Shown here in pieces: positions 23,605-36,362 of a DNA stretch of 64,000 nt (its first letter is position 1; every line of letters starts with the position of its first letter). A program made the position numbers and the translations under genes. Source of the stretch: Penelope pileata (taxonomy: Eukaryota > Chordata > Aves > Galliformes > Cracidae); contig WBMW01001510.1 of assembly GCA_013396635.1 (NCBI GenBank), positions 281,964-345,963 of the forward strand, written 5' to 3'. The notes beneath the pieces are model-generated. The model had not been told where the DNA came from, did no database searches, and saw only the letters and a list, made by a program, of their open reading frames with translations.

Positions 23605-26600
23605 CATTGTCTATACTTTGAGATTTTGGATAGATACTTGGGAGTTTAGAAAGAGAATGTGATGTTCATCAATCTTCTGTGCCTCAGTGCTTTTCTCTGG
23701 GAAACAAATGGATCTCTTTCCCCAAGTCTATGAGAACTGAGGTTCATTATTTTTTCCAAGGGTTTTTTTCTTACCCTCTATATCTTAAGGAACTGAATAT
23801 CTGATACAGTCAACAAACGTGTGGGACTGTTGTGACAGAATACTCAAATTCAGCGCTGCTTTGTTGCACTTTGAAACAAAATCCATTTGTGTAAAATTGG
23901 GTGCTGTTTCTCTATTAAAATTAATTTGCTCATCATGTCTGTGGGAATACCTCAAAACCTTTGTTGTCTGGAATGCAATTAAGAATGCGTTTAGAGTGCA
24001 TTTTCTGCTCCAGGCAGCATTGCGTCCCAGACACTACTCCCAACAGAGATGAAGGGCGTATATCTTTTATCTAAATTTTATTTAACAACATAAAGGCAAA
24101 AACCGCAACTTTCAGTCTCCCAGCTTTTGACATTCTGCGCTTCTTAGTTCTGTTTCAAGTACTGGGTGAAGGGACACGCCTTGCAGATCAGTTCAGCAAG
24201 ATTTTTCCATGGATTGGCAATGTTTGAAATGCAGTAAGTTGGCATTACTTGTGGCATGTGTACTGCAGCCATCTGGTTTATGGCTCTTTTGGCACCAAGT
24301 TGTTTCTCTGAGAGGATTAAAAGTCTCTCTACTGTAGGTACTTTGAAGGTATTATTCTGTTGATGGGGAACCTACCTTTTCATTATAAGATCATAAATCC
24401 TTATTCTAGATGTGCTCTTTTTAGCCTTCACCTATTCTTGGAGGTACTTGAGATCTCTGCTGCATGGGTACACTTCCTTTCTTGCTTGGCTGGAAATGAA
24501 TGAGAGATTTTTTTCAAATTCTCGTAGCGTATAAAGCTTTTGGAAAAAGAAGGCTTTTATCTCTTGCCCTGGGCACCAGTATAGTGCTAATTGAAATTCA
24601 ACCAGTTGGGAAATGTTGATATCAAATGAAGAGGATGATGGATGTGTAGGATGCCAAGAAATGGATTTAGAGAAGTAGGCAGAATTATAAAAAGGGTGGA
24701 AAGGAGGGACATTATAGTAGGAAGATACTGTCAAAAAGAAGCATATGCCTTGGTCCTTGGTAAATTACAGTTAAACCTGAGAAAATAATTTGCCCTAGGG
24801 TATCAGAATCTCAATCTTTGGAGATCTTGAAGATGGGGAATTGAGATCTCAAGCTTCAAATTACTATTGAACATGAAATCCATATTGTGGGTATGGTTAG
24901 CCATATGAGTGCTTTTTCATGGTGTCCTGGATCAACAAACCTGGAGAACTTAATATATGCTATGAGGGCTGTGGCACTGAATGCCCTGCTTGGTACTAGT
25001 TTGGCTACTGTGGTTTTAGTTGGAGTAATTTAGTGCTTTTTGACTGAGAACTGGAAGCCTGGCGTGTTTGTTGGTTTTTGGATGAGAAACTTCTGTGTGT
25101 TGCCCTCTGAACAGATTGCGTTCCAGAGCCTGGCTCTGTGAGTGGACTGTTAGTGAGACTGAGAAGTCGCTCTTGTGATAATCATCTTGGCTTCTGTGCT
25201 GAATGATGATTAGGCACCATGGTGATGAATACTTGTTTGCTTCCAGAATCCTATGCAGGAAAATATTTGCACAGAAGGAGGAAGGATACCTTTATTTGAA
25301 ACTTGAATATCTATTTTAAGTTTCAGGAATATATAATTTCTAAGCATTATCCTCCTACTGAACAGCTGTCTTCTATCTAGCCAGTGTTGTTTTCTTGACT
25401 TTTTCCTGTTAAAGCATAAGATAACAGCACTGGCAGTTTACTAATAGCTGTATCAATACCAGTCCCAATATGGTCTTATTTGCTTTCTGTTCTGGTCATA
25501 AATTGACTCATGATTCATTCCTGTGGAGGAAGAGGTCAGGGAAGCCCAGTACCATTTATATGACATTGTACATGTCTATACACAGTACTTACAGGGTCCC
25601 TTGACTTTTTTTTTTTTTTGCCATTTACAGAACTACTTTAAAAGCTGAGCCACTGGCAAAACCTTTTTTGCAGCTGAATGAATACAATCCAAGTCCATCA
25701 GCTGGAAAAGCACCTTTTACCTTCCAGTCTCGTGACGTTCATTGAGTTTATACATGCTATGAGGATTTAAAAAAAATATATCTTTTCATCAATTTCTAGC
25801 CACGTAAGAGTGGAGTGCTTGCATTAAGACAATAAAGCAGACCGACGCCACTCAAAATTGTGGTAACTTTGGTCCCATCTCTGTGATAAACAGTGAGTCA
25901 TTGATATTTGCTAGCTGCTTGGCTAATAATTTCTTTAGAAAATATTTCTGAAACAGAGCACTCTACTACTGCGTGACGCAAGCTCTTAATATTTGATTTG
26001 ATTCTCCATTTCCATAAAGTCTGAAAGGGCAGGACAGGGTTTCTTTGGGTCATTACAGTTTTCAGAATTCCAGGTAGGAAAGACAACTTGTTCAGTTTGG
26101 CCTTTCGTGGTTTCTGTAACTCTGCATATCCCGTATGGAGTCCACCTCCCTCCCCAAAAGACCTAGTTCTGTTAGAGCTGAATAGCATTTCTTATCTGAA
26201 GTTCAAAGTATAGCCCCTGGTATCATTTCAATTTCATATTCCTTTAATAAAAGTTGAGTCTACAGCTGGATGATTGTCTGATACAAGAGATCAGTTTGGG
26301 TGGTGGTAGTTCTTCACCGGTGAGTGGAGACAGCAGGGACTGTGTAATTAATTCCAGTATTTTGATTTCATTTCATCTTAAGCCAACAATAGAAAACTCT
26401 GGGGCCTTTTCTCAGTTACATTTTATTGTACTAAGTGGAATACTGAACATCAAGCCTCTGGCAAGTAAAATGAAAAATAATTATCAGGTAATGCAAAGTT
26501 ATAGCTTGTTTTATACTCAAATCTTTAATAGTGTGCCTTGGTATGTGGTGTCCTTAATGAACTTTTGAAACTTCAGTGGTCACAGTCTGTTCTGTACTGT

Positions 26601-28228
26601 GTTTTTATTCTTTTCAGTTTGGATGGTGGAAGTTATAATTGAGTTTTGTTTCTTTATAGAAGCAAATTTGGTAACGGTAAAAGATGTTAGATTGAAGGCC
26701 CTAGAAATGGATATCTTTAGGCAGTGTTAGTCACTAGGCACCCTGTGGAGCCTGCTAACAAGGTTCCTGTTAAGTTGTACTGCTGGGGGTCCTTTATGAG
26801 TGTGCATTTACAGAACTTTATTCCTATTTGGGCACTAACTGCTGAAACTTTGTCGTGTGCAAAGTAGTATTGGCTTTTGGTAAGCTGTTCCAGATAACAT
26901 ATTTGTCTACTTATTTTAGAGGAAACAGTTTAGGCTTCTTTGTGGTTGATGGCTTCTGCCTTTGCACAGACTTGCATTTGCTTTGGTACATATTTTTAAG
27001 GTAATTCAGTATTTGGTGAACAGTTGGCTAAAGATCATTTTTCTGGGACAAAGGTTAGTTCAAGTTATCTCAGAAAAATCAAGCATGCAAAAGCATATTA
27101 AACTAATCTGAAATAATATGTCTGAGTGTGTTCACAGGACTTTTATCTTGGGTTAACCATATCTGATTTAAGGTCATAACTTGAAATTGCTCAAATGCAG
27201 ACTACATGTAGAGAGATTGTGTGTAGTCTTGGATTCCTTCCTTTAATTTCACACTCTGGTTTGTCTGCCTTTTTAGCTCATGTCAGTGCTTTTATTAACG
27301 TATGACAACAGTCTGTGGCTGAGTCCTGACAGAAAACATGGCAGTCAAAACCGAATGGGGAGTTGACTGTGGGAACATTGTTATCTCATAATTATATGAA
27401 CTTCGTATTTTGTAAGAGATCTGCAAAGGGGCCAGAGGCCCCTGTTTTCCAGTTGCAGTTGATACCTATTTAGCGCAGACCCATGCTCCTAGCTCTTCTG
27501 TTTCCAACTGCTAGATACTGTACTTGTGCCCTATATGTATGATGACCCAAATTTTCAGGTATTGAATTTCCTACCTTGTAGATGTTTGGGGTAGGTATAG
27601 CAACTACGACATTCTGCTATTTGAGTTGTCTTCTTACAAACTGAACAAACTAAAACAGAGGGGGATCCAGAGAGATACTTTGGATCCCTCCAGCTTGATG
27701 TCACTTCCAGGCAGAAGAATGGGCCATACACTATGCAGTGACTTTGTTCTTAAGGGGAAGCTGTGCAGAACACATCAGTAGGGAATGCTGACTCTTTTGA
27801 CCCATCTTTACTTCTGCTCTTCCATGATAACTGAGGTGCAGCCTTGAGACAAGCTCATAGATGCTTTTCGTCATGAAGGGTGAATGTTGCTCTCTTGCTA
27901 CCTGCCTAAGCAGGAATTTACTTATTATTCAAAGCAAAGCGATGAGAAGAAGGGACATGCTGATGTCTGCTGTTACAGTAAGAACTTTTTTATGGGTCTT
28001 TTTCAGCTGCAAAGATGTTGAACTCAAGCTTGGTGTGAAGAGAGCACCCTAGGCCCAGTTTACGGAAGAGTCTGAGGAGATTTTGTGTATGTTGAAATGG
28101 GAGGGCTGACTATAAGTTTTAATAGCAAGAGGCATCATGTAACTCATGACTTTGATTCTGCCATCCATATTCATGAATGAAGCATATTGTGTGTTTCTAA
28201 TGAGCTTTGTTTACTTTCTGATGCACAG

Positions 28229-28456
28229 GAGCAGCGGAGAAGAGCTCAAAGCATGGAGCTGAGGATCGAACCCAGAATTTCATCATGGCTATGAAGGATC
28301 GCATGAAAATCCGTGAGCGCAACAAGCCAGAGATCTTTGACTTGATCAGAGATGTTTTCTGTGAGAGTAAATTGACACATGCTCAGCAAATGAAGACAGT
28401 GAAGCAAAGTGTCCTTGATGGCACCTCTAAATGGTCAGCAAAGATCACAATCACAG
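28229..28456 (+). CDS. UNC13B: UNC13B C1-C2B linker exon (228 nt)
   Basis: Completes Arg (A|GA) and encodes AAEKSSKHGAEDRTQN, then FIMAMKDRMKIRERNKPEIF, then DLIRDVFCESKLTHAQQM, then KTVKQSVLDGTSKWSAKITI. The last part begins the first strand of C2B. Borders ATGCACAG| and |GTGAGT; phase 1 to 1. The CESKL stretch differs from the residues I remember in mammals (around VNKAA), while the flanks are conserved. Confidence 0.97.
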
Positions 28457-28762
28457 GTGAGTGAAGGGAGGCCAGGGTCCTCTTGGACTTGTTTGCGGCC
28501 CTGAGGTAAGACAGAGTTGGTGTGAAGCTAGAGGGAACAGGCTTCTCTGAACTGTATCTTTTTCTGCTCAGTGTAAAAGTAGCAAATGGAGTTAGATACT
28601 CATACCCAGGCACTGTAATGCACCATGAGCTGAGGATTGTCAGAAATGTTCTCGTGAGTCACATTTTTGTTTCTCTGGACATTCTGAGCTGCTTACGTCT
28701 TTATGTGTGTGGATGCATTGTCTTATTGGAGGGTGGTGGTAACCCTTCTCTTTTCCTTCTAG
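28457..28762 (+). other. UNC13B: Intron, 306 bp
   Basis: Short intron with nothing distinct. It happens to be open in one frame leading into the C2B exon, which would look like a longer exon to an ORF finder. The acceptor TTTTCCTTCTAG and the protein homology fix the exon start at 28763. Confidence 0.75.
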
Positions 28763-28904
28763 TGGTATGTGCTCAGGGTCTACAGGCCAAAGACAAGACT
28801 GGTTCCAGTGATCCTTACGTAACCGTTCAAGTGGGTAAAACAAAGAAGAGGACAAAAACGATTTTTGGGAACCTGAATCCTGTTTGGGAAGAGAAGTTTT
28901 ATTT
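28763..28904 (+). CDS. UNC13B: UNC13B C2B domain, N-terminal exon (142 nt)
   Basis: Encodes VVCAQGLQAKDKTGSSDPYV then TVQVGKTKKRTKTIFGNLNP then VWEEKFY. The Ca2+-binding loop 1 aspartates are present (AKD and SSDPY), as is the polybasic strand KTKKRTK that favours phosphoinositides. C2B binds Ca2+ and PIP2 and augments release in this family. Phase 1 to 2, donor TATTT|GTAAGT. Confidence 0.98.
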
Positions 28905-31900
28905 GTAAGTGCTCTCACCCCCATTTTGCCTGTTTGTATGATTTGTGCTTCAACAATTACATCTTCTCTGATGTATCTGAATGCATCTGTATGATGCATT
29001 CCCATGCTGCCTATCATGTTTGAGGATTTCATTTCTGCTCGACTTTGTGTGTGTCTTTGGAGAATTGATGTCTATAACAATGTGCATAGCGCACATCTGT
29101 CCACTTCATCTTTCTTACTTGTGTAAATAGAAGTTGTCTGCCATGTGAGCATTTTTATATTGGTGTTTCTGGAGAAAGCTAAAGAAAGGAAAATCTTGTG
29201 TTCCTGGGTAGTATATGTACTTTGAAAATTCTTTGGAATAAAGAAGAATAATGTTTGTATAAAAGGCTGAGCAAACTTTCTGTGACCTGCTGCTGTGACC
29301 TACTACTGGTGTATGACCAACAAAGGTTAAAGGTAGTTGCTTGTCTGCGACACTACTAATCTCTGACTTTATTTCTGGAAAATCACTGTTAACAATAACT
29401 CAAGGGATTATCTACTTTAAAGATGAGCAACGTATCCCTGTGTGAATTGAAAAGAAAGGCTGGAGGCACAATTTTTTACGTGTCAAATGTGCTTTAAAGA
29501 CTGAAGAGTGTATTATTCCATCCTGCTTTTATTGAATAAGTAAACAGTACCCTTAATCATTGAATACATTATAACACAAAAGGGAGACCTGAAATCCAAC
29601 AAGTATGTAGTTTCTGTAGATTGTGGATAAAGTCTTTCAGCCCCAAACATTTTTGTTTTTATTTTCTTTAACATGTAAGTTCTTCCTTTATATTCCCCCC
29701 CCCTTCTTTGTTTTTCTTCCATCTTTTTCCTGGAATTGCATACTGAAATTGTGTTTTAGAATCAAGCTGATGTCAACCCAGCTTTGTCTTTACAATGCAC
29801 AGTACAAACAAAATTATTTTTGAAGTAGTTTTGAGCTCCTCATTAACGTCAGAAAAATTTCAACTCAATTTTGAGCACATAATCCTTTTGATTTATTCTT
29901 ACTTTAATCCAAGGTAACATTACTGCTCAGAATGTAGCAAGTGTACTTAGGTGCCATTTGGATAAGTCTAGTCACAATAGCAGTAAGTCTGTGTGGGAGC
30001 CTTAAGGACCTTGATTTACCATGCCAAGTAGTTACCATGGTATTTGCAGTGTGTTCCCTTCTAATTTTAGGAGCTTCAACAAATACTGTGTTTAAAGATA
30101 GATAGCACAACGTGATAAATGTCACAGTTTTAACGGTGCCACTGTTTAGATTTTATCGCTGTGTCTATGATTCAGCAGATAACATGCTATTGGGCATTGG
30201 AGTTGATGCTACTTTATATCTTGCCTATGTCTAGGTGATTGTTTTAATAGCAGGATGAGGTGAAGGAAATGATTACTATATCCAGATCTATTGCAGGAGA
30301 CCATTCAGTACTGGCATCCATGTGTTGTTTCATTGGTAGACGTCAAAGCTCACCATATGCTGGATGAGGAGAGAATCAGTTATGAGTATATGCAGCACTG
30401 GTCTTTTACATGCCCATCTTTTTTTGTTGTTGTTGCATTTATGGATCTTTTTTCAGCTTACAACTCTTAAAATTGCTGAAATCTTCTACCCTCCATAGTA
30501 AAATGGAAACTTAAACAGATGCAGGCCAAAAATACTCATTACTTACCAAGCTTTTTCAGAAGAGATTGTCAAGACAATCAAGAGATCCTCAGTTTTGAGG
30601 ATTGAGGGTCTGTGTGTTGGTATTTTTTTTTTTTTACAATAAGGTTAACTTATTAGAGGGGGAGAAAAGTGTCCTGATAGGTATTAAAAGCCTGATTTGA
30701 AGCAGACATATGAGAAGTTTGGTGTTCAAAACACTCAGTTATTTCAGTGGGTGCAAGAAACGCAAGCAGAGAGAGGTCATGTCAATCAGTAATGTATGGA
30801 TTGGTAATTGCTATTCATTTTCTGATGGGCTTCTTGGACAGACCGGTTTGTAGCTGATGTTCTTTAGATGCCCAGTGTCTTTTATACAATCACAAGTCCA
30901 GCATCTTTTCTAAGGCTGGCTATGGAGTCAGAAACCTGTGTGTGTCACTTGTCATAGTGTTGTTAATGCAATCCATGGTACGAACTGAGGCAGACTCTGT
31001 GCAACTGAGTAATACAATAATTTCTACAGACTGAGGAAAGTTTATTAAAAGCAGCTTGAACAAGTTTGAAAAATTTAAGATTGCAGCAACCTATTTGAAA
31101 TAGTTTCTCTGTGCTTATTTACAGTGATGGATGGAAAAGTATATTAACTTAAATTCATCTCCTTAAATATGACTTTGTTTTCTGTATATTTTCATGGAAA
31201 AAAAATCTACAGTAGGTTTGACCCAGTTTGGAAGTCCAGATTTAGAACTGTATTTTAGAAAAGACAAGGCTGAATTGGCTTTGGGTTTTCATTATAAGCA
31301 CTATTTAGGTCATTACTAGCCTGTTTCCCTATGGGCATCTGCTTAGATTAATGATCAGTTCTTGGAGCATATTCATCATTAAGCAAGTGATTTGCAGGTC
31401 TTGTTTCTTTCTGAAAATTATCTTTGTGTATATTTTCATCCTTACCTTTAGGAAACATGTTAGAGATTTTTTTTTACATCTTTTGTTGGAGTTTGAAGAC
31501 CTGTGAAAATACAAGGAGGTGATCTTTCTGCTCAATTCAAAGTTTTGCAGGCTAGGTTTGAAGACTCTGCATACATGGTGCAAGGCAGGATGAATCTTGA
31601 TAGGTAACTTCAGCAATTGCTGCAATACAAAAGAAGTTGCTCTGTCAGCATGTACTAATGAACTGTGCTTCCCTTGGTTTCTGGTTTCTTCCTCTTCTTT
31701 TCTTATAAAGCTATATTGAGCAAGCTAAGAGGTAGCCTCCTTCGTTTGTCCTGTACACTTGTCTTCTGTGCCCTGAGCTTTCTTCACTTGCCCTCAACTA
31801 TGGACAGCATGTATCCTGCCTGCAGTTGGCGCTGAGTTACCTGTGTTGTTTGGTACATGAAAGCCAGGTGTCTGCAGACTTTCCAGGAATGGCAGCTGGT

Positions 31901-32002
31901 TTGAGTTTCTCTTCTCCATCTAGCTCTGATTTCTTACAAAGCATGTTGAAATGAAGAAACATTGAAAAGAAGTCTGCAGATCATTAATTTCCCTAGGAAA
32001 CA

Positions 32003-32047
32003 GCATAGTAATATGTAATATGAGAAGGCATAGTAATATGAGAAGGA
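32003..32047. repeat. Short direct repeat
   Basis: GCATAGTAATATG...GAGAAG occurs twice back to back. The first copy carries a small insertion (TAATAT) relative to the second. Confidence 0.6.
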
Positions 32048-33569
32048 AGACATTTTTGCACTATTCAATGCAATTAAGACAAGACTTTAATTTTTCATTT
32101 AGACAAAATTTAGACTATTGATAGAAAGTACAGACTTTCTGGTAATCCTTTTTTTTTGTGAAGACTGAATCTAAGCATCTATTTGAACAAATTGCAATAG
32201 CAGACAGTGTTTAGGAAAATAAACTCTTGACAACAGGGCAGAGTTCTGTTTTAGAAGGAGAGCTCTGGGCTCAGCTGAAGATTGCTAGTCTGTATCTGTT
32301 TGTTTTTTTCAGCAAGCTTGACTTGTCTATGAACTTGACTATGAACACTGGAAGTTGGTGGATTCAAATAGGTCTTTGGTATGTTTCTTGGCCTAGGCAC
32401 AAAATGACTTGCTCATTTTAGAGTAATATCCCCTTGAAGTTGTATTGTTTGAATGTATCTGTGCCTAAGGCTTTAGTGGTGGGTGTGAAATCATTGCCTG
32501 AAACAGATTGCGCTGTCAGTGGGCAGTTTGCAAGAGGCACGTTTATTCTCTCACTGCAGAAGACTAACTGAGTTAAAGTAAATGTTGTGCCTCCTGCTAG
32601 CAGATGACCAATATTTTACTAGGACATGCAGAGCAACAGATAATAAACATTCATGCTAATCCTTTGGGAATGGTGCTGTTGCAAAGCTAGCCAGTGCATT
32701 GTCACCCAAAAGATTCTGTTTGGTTGCTCAATTTTCCTTTCAGCTGTTGAGCCTGTTATCAAGCTCAGCATCTTTCAGTAATCTCTGTGGTTATATGACA
32801 GTATTCCAGAGTTGTTTTTTAGACTTCAAATTTGGAGACCACCATGTTTATAAATGTCACTGTAACTCTGCATCCTGAGGCTCCTCTGTTAATTGCATGG
32901 CAGAGGCCATTTGGTTTCTCTTACTTTCTTTTTTTCTCCAGGTACAGCAGATACTGAAACTGACACTGATGATATCCTGCTTGTTTGGCTACTCAGTGAC
33001 CAATGTGAAACTTAGATTTGAATGCAGAGCTGATGCCTTGTGGCAAGCGCATTTAGGGAAGCTGAGTTAATATAGCTAAGGATGTAACCCTCAGAATCAC
33101 TTTTTCTGCTCCTTCTGGTTAGGAGAGCTGCACATTAATTTGTGCAGTCAAGTGTTGTAGTGCTGGGTGACAGCACAATGACTGTACTTTTTCCCCTAAG
33201 AAATGAGTTTCCTGCTCATAAGAACAGAAAATTCATTTCTTTGTTCTTAGACAGCAACAGCTGAATCTCATGGCCTATTCTTGTGCTGTCATGCTTAACG
33301 TATAAACTGCTAAGGATTTTAGCATTGTTCTCTTACAACTCTGATTTTGCTTTCAAAATATTCACTGCTTTATTTTTTCTTCCTAATAGAGGAATCTTGG
33401 CATTATTTAAAAATTAATATGTTGTGGGAAATTTTCTGCATTCTGTTCCAATTGATGTTGCCCACAGCAGACCTGCCAGTTGGACACTGCAATTTCAAGA
33501 CACTTTCATTTGATCTGCACCCAAATCTTCCTGCCTTTTCAGCCAGACTACTTCCCAAAGATAGCTTTT

Positions 33570-33925
33570 TCACAGAATCATAGAATGGGTTGGCTTGGAA
33601 GGGGACTTAAAGTCCACCCAGTTGCAATCCCCTGCGCTGTGCGGGGCTGCCCCCCACCAGATCAGGCTGCCTAGGGCCCCATCCAGCCTGGCCTCAATCG
33701 CCTCCAGGGATGGGGCATCCACGGCTCTCTGGGCAGCCTGTGCCAGGGCCTCACCACCTCCTAGTGAAGATTTGTTTCCTAATGTCTAATCTAAATTTCC
33801 CCTCTTTTAGTTTAAAGCCATTACCCTTTGTCCTATCACTACACTTCCTGATAAGAGTCCTCTAGCCTTCCTGTAGGCCCCCTCTGGATACTGGATGGCT
33901 GCCATAACGTCCTGCTCTCTCTGTG
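33570..33925 (-). mobile_element. CR1 LINE 3' fragment
   Basis: Begins with CACAGAATCATAGAATGGGT, the reverse complement of a CR1 3' end. It runs through CCATCCAGCCTGGCCT (about 33679) and GGGCAGCCTGTGCCAG (about 33731), typical of CR1 ORF2 C-terminus and 3' UTR. Truncated at its 5' end; antisense to UNC13B. Confidence 0.9.
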
Positions 33926-35324
33926 CATGTTGTTAGAACTCATTACTGGGCTTTCTCATGCTGATTGCTATAACTACTCTTTTCTGGTTTTCCAGAAAAT
34001 CATTTTGCTTTTTTTGGAGCTTTACTTCTCAAAAGCTAAAATGATCACAGGTCTTGAAGCCACGCTGATCTTTTCTTCTGTCCTGTGCATTCTCCCACCT
34101 TCTGCACTCTCATTCACTATTTCTACAAGCTGCTCTGCATTTTTTGTCTGTTTCTACCCTTGCATGAAATGTCCTCTGCACCAATGGGACTTTGCAGACC
34201 CTTCTTGAGAGCTGCATCTGCAATTGTGCAAAAGGGAAACTGCTCTTAGAACGTGGCTGTATAAATATTCACTAGACTCCTAGAACTGCAAATATTTTTT
34301 TTTAATTTCAAAGCACAACAAAAATACTTAAACCTGGGCTCGATTTGACCTACTTTTAAATCTGCAAAATGCTGTGGATACCTCTGCTCCCTTGCTTCAG
34401 CTGTTTGTTTTTGAGATATCTGCATTTTGGTTTTTGTCTTTATTAGCCTGTCAGCTCTATACAGTTGCAGCAGTCTCCCTCTCTGTGAGTTGCCAAGCAC
34501 ACAGCTGAGTCGTAATTGCACTGGGGCCTCTGGGCTCTACTGTTCTTAAGGCAGAAAGTATGAGAAAACGTAATAATTTAAGTTAACATCTTTATGTGAA
34601 ATGGATGTTTTGAATGATAGAATAGCATTGGCTTTCCATCTCTCAAATCCATGCAGTATCTTTTAGAGATGGACAGTATTAATGGAATTAAACTGAGGGG
34701 TGAGTGTATCCTGCAGGGTTAACATGTTGGTAACACCTTTCACAAGCTGAGAAATTGATTGGGAAGAAATGTCCATGTGGATGTGACACAAATGGGCCTT
34801 CAGAAACCCTTATGGGTATTTCCCAGGCTCTTTCCAGTGAAGATTCACCATCCTGAATTAATGGTGTCAGAAGGTTACAGGTTTTCATTTTGACACTCTC
34901 CATCCTCTAAGCTTTTTATCTTTATTGTGGGTTGCATAAAACTGGACACAATATTATGGGAGTAAATTTTCTGTCTTTTCTGGTAGAACTTGACAAATTT
35001 TCAGTGTTTGCCACAGCTTCACAAGTCGTGTGGCTTCATTTGCCTTTAGCAATCCTGTAGTGTGGAGGTTAAATAAGAGCTCTGCCAATGGTAGCACAAG
35101 GAACAATTGATTAACAAGTTCAGCACAAATGTCATTGTTTTTTTCCACCACAGAATACAAATCACTGATTAAAAAACGTTGTTAAGATAATTTTTAGAAA
35201 CTTCTTTTTCTTTCTCCCACTTCCTTGGAGGACAAGGAGGAATATGTCTTACTATCCCAGAACACTGACAGCTTTTGAGCCAGTTCGGGCCAACACTTAA
35301 AGGCAGACAGAGTTGTCAAAGCTA

Positions 35325-36362
35325 AGAATCATAGAAGGGCCTGGGTTGGAAGGGAACCCAAATACCATCAAGTTCCAACCCCCATGCCGCAGGCAGGGCC
35401 ACCACCCTCCAGATCTGCTACTAGATCAGGTTACCCAGGACCCCATCCAACCTGGTCTTGAACACGTCCACGGTCGGGGCATCCACAACCTCTCTGGGCA
35501 GCCTGTGCCAGCACCTCACCACTCTCTCAGTAAAGAACTTCCCCCTGACGTCTAATCTAAACCTTCCATCCTTCAGCTTAAAACCATTCCCCCTTGTCCT
35601 ATCACTGCCTACCCTTGTAAAAAGTTGATTTCCCTCCTGTTTATAATCTCCCTTTAAATACTGGAAGGCTGCAATGAGGTCTCCTCGCTACCTTCTCTTC
35701 TCCATGCTGGACAAGCCCAGCTCCCTCAGTCTGTCCTCATAGGAGAGGTGCTCCAGCCCTCTGAGCATCTTTGTGGCCTCCTCTGAACCCTCTTCAACAG
35801 TTCCACGTCTTGGGGGCCCCAGACCTGGACACAGTACTGCAGATGGGGCCTCAGGAGGGCAGAGTAGACAGGGACAATCCCTTACTTGTCCCTGCTGGCC
35901 ACCCCTCTCCCGATGGAGACCAGGATACCATTGGCCTTCCAAGCTGCAAGAGCCCACTGCTGGCTCATGTTCAGTTTTTCATGCACCACGACCGCGAAGT
36001 CCTTCTCTGCAGGGATACCGTCAAGGAGTTCTTCTCCCAGTCTGTGTGTACATCTGGGATTACCAGGTGCAGAACCTTGCACTTTGCTGTGCTGAACCTC
36101 ATTTGTTTCGCATGGGCACACCTTTCGAGTTTGTCAAGATCCCACCGGTTAGCATCCCTACCTTCCATTGTATCAACTGCACCACTCAGCTTGGTGTCAT
36201 CAGCAGACTTGCTGAGGGTGCAGTCAATTCCGTCATTGATGTCATTGATAAAGATGTTAAAGAGCATTGGTCCCAAGAGAGACTCCTGGGGGACACCACT
36301 TGTTACCTGCCTCCACCTGGACATAGAGTCGTTCACCACAACCCTCTGTCTATGGCCAGTGC
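35325..36362 (-). mobile_element. CR1 LINE, ~1.0 kb, with broken reverse transcriptase
   Basis: The longest CR1 copy here, antisense to UNC13B. From the minus strand it encodes part of the reverse transcriptase: VTSGVPQESLLGPMLFNIF (near 36300-36245), then a degraded catalytic box SADDTKL where FADDTKL is usual, then KCKVLHL. Further on, in shifted frames, it has WALAAWKANGIL and MLRGLEHLSYEDRLRELGL. The frame changes mean it cannot make the full protein. The 5' end is truncated just before the VTSG motif. Confidence 0.93.
35688..36362 (-). pseudogene. CR1 ORF2 C-terminal remnant, frameshifted
   Basis: Reverse transcriptase motifs and the C-terminal segment are spread over at least three frames on the minus strand. 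The YADD/FADD-type box has Ser at the first position. I read this as a dead retrotransposon gene rather than a host gene. Confidence 0.85.

Larger units (their letters stand above)
20223..28228 (+). other. UNC13B: Intron, 8.0 kb
   Basis: Contains a short CR1 3' tail (20515-20572) and a ~95-bp imperfect duplication (23393-23604). A T/A-rich low-complexity patch at 23289-23386 has weak self-complementarity. Further T-runs lie near 20854-20869 and 25607-25619. No exon seen. Confidence 0.7.
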
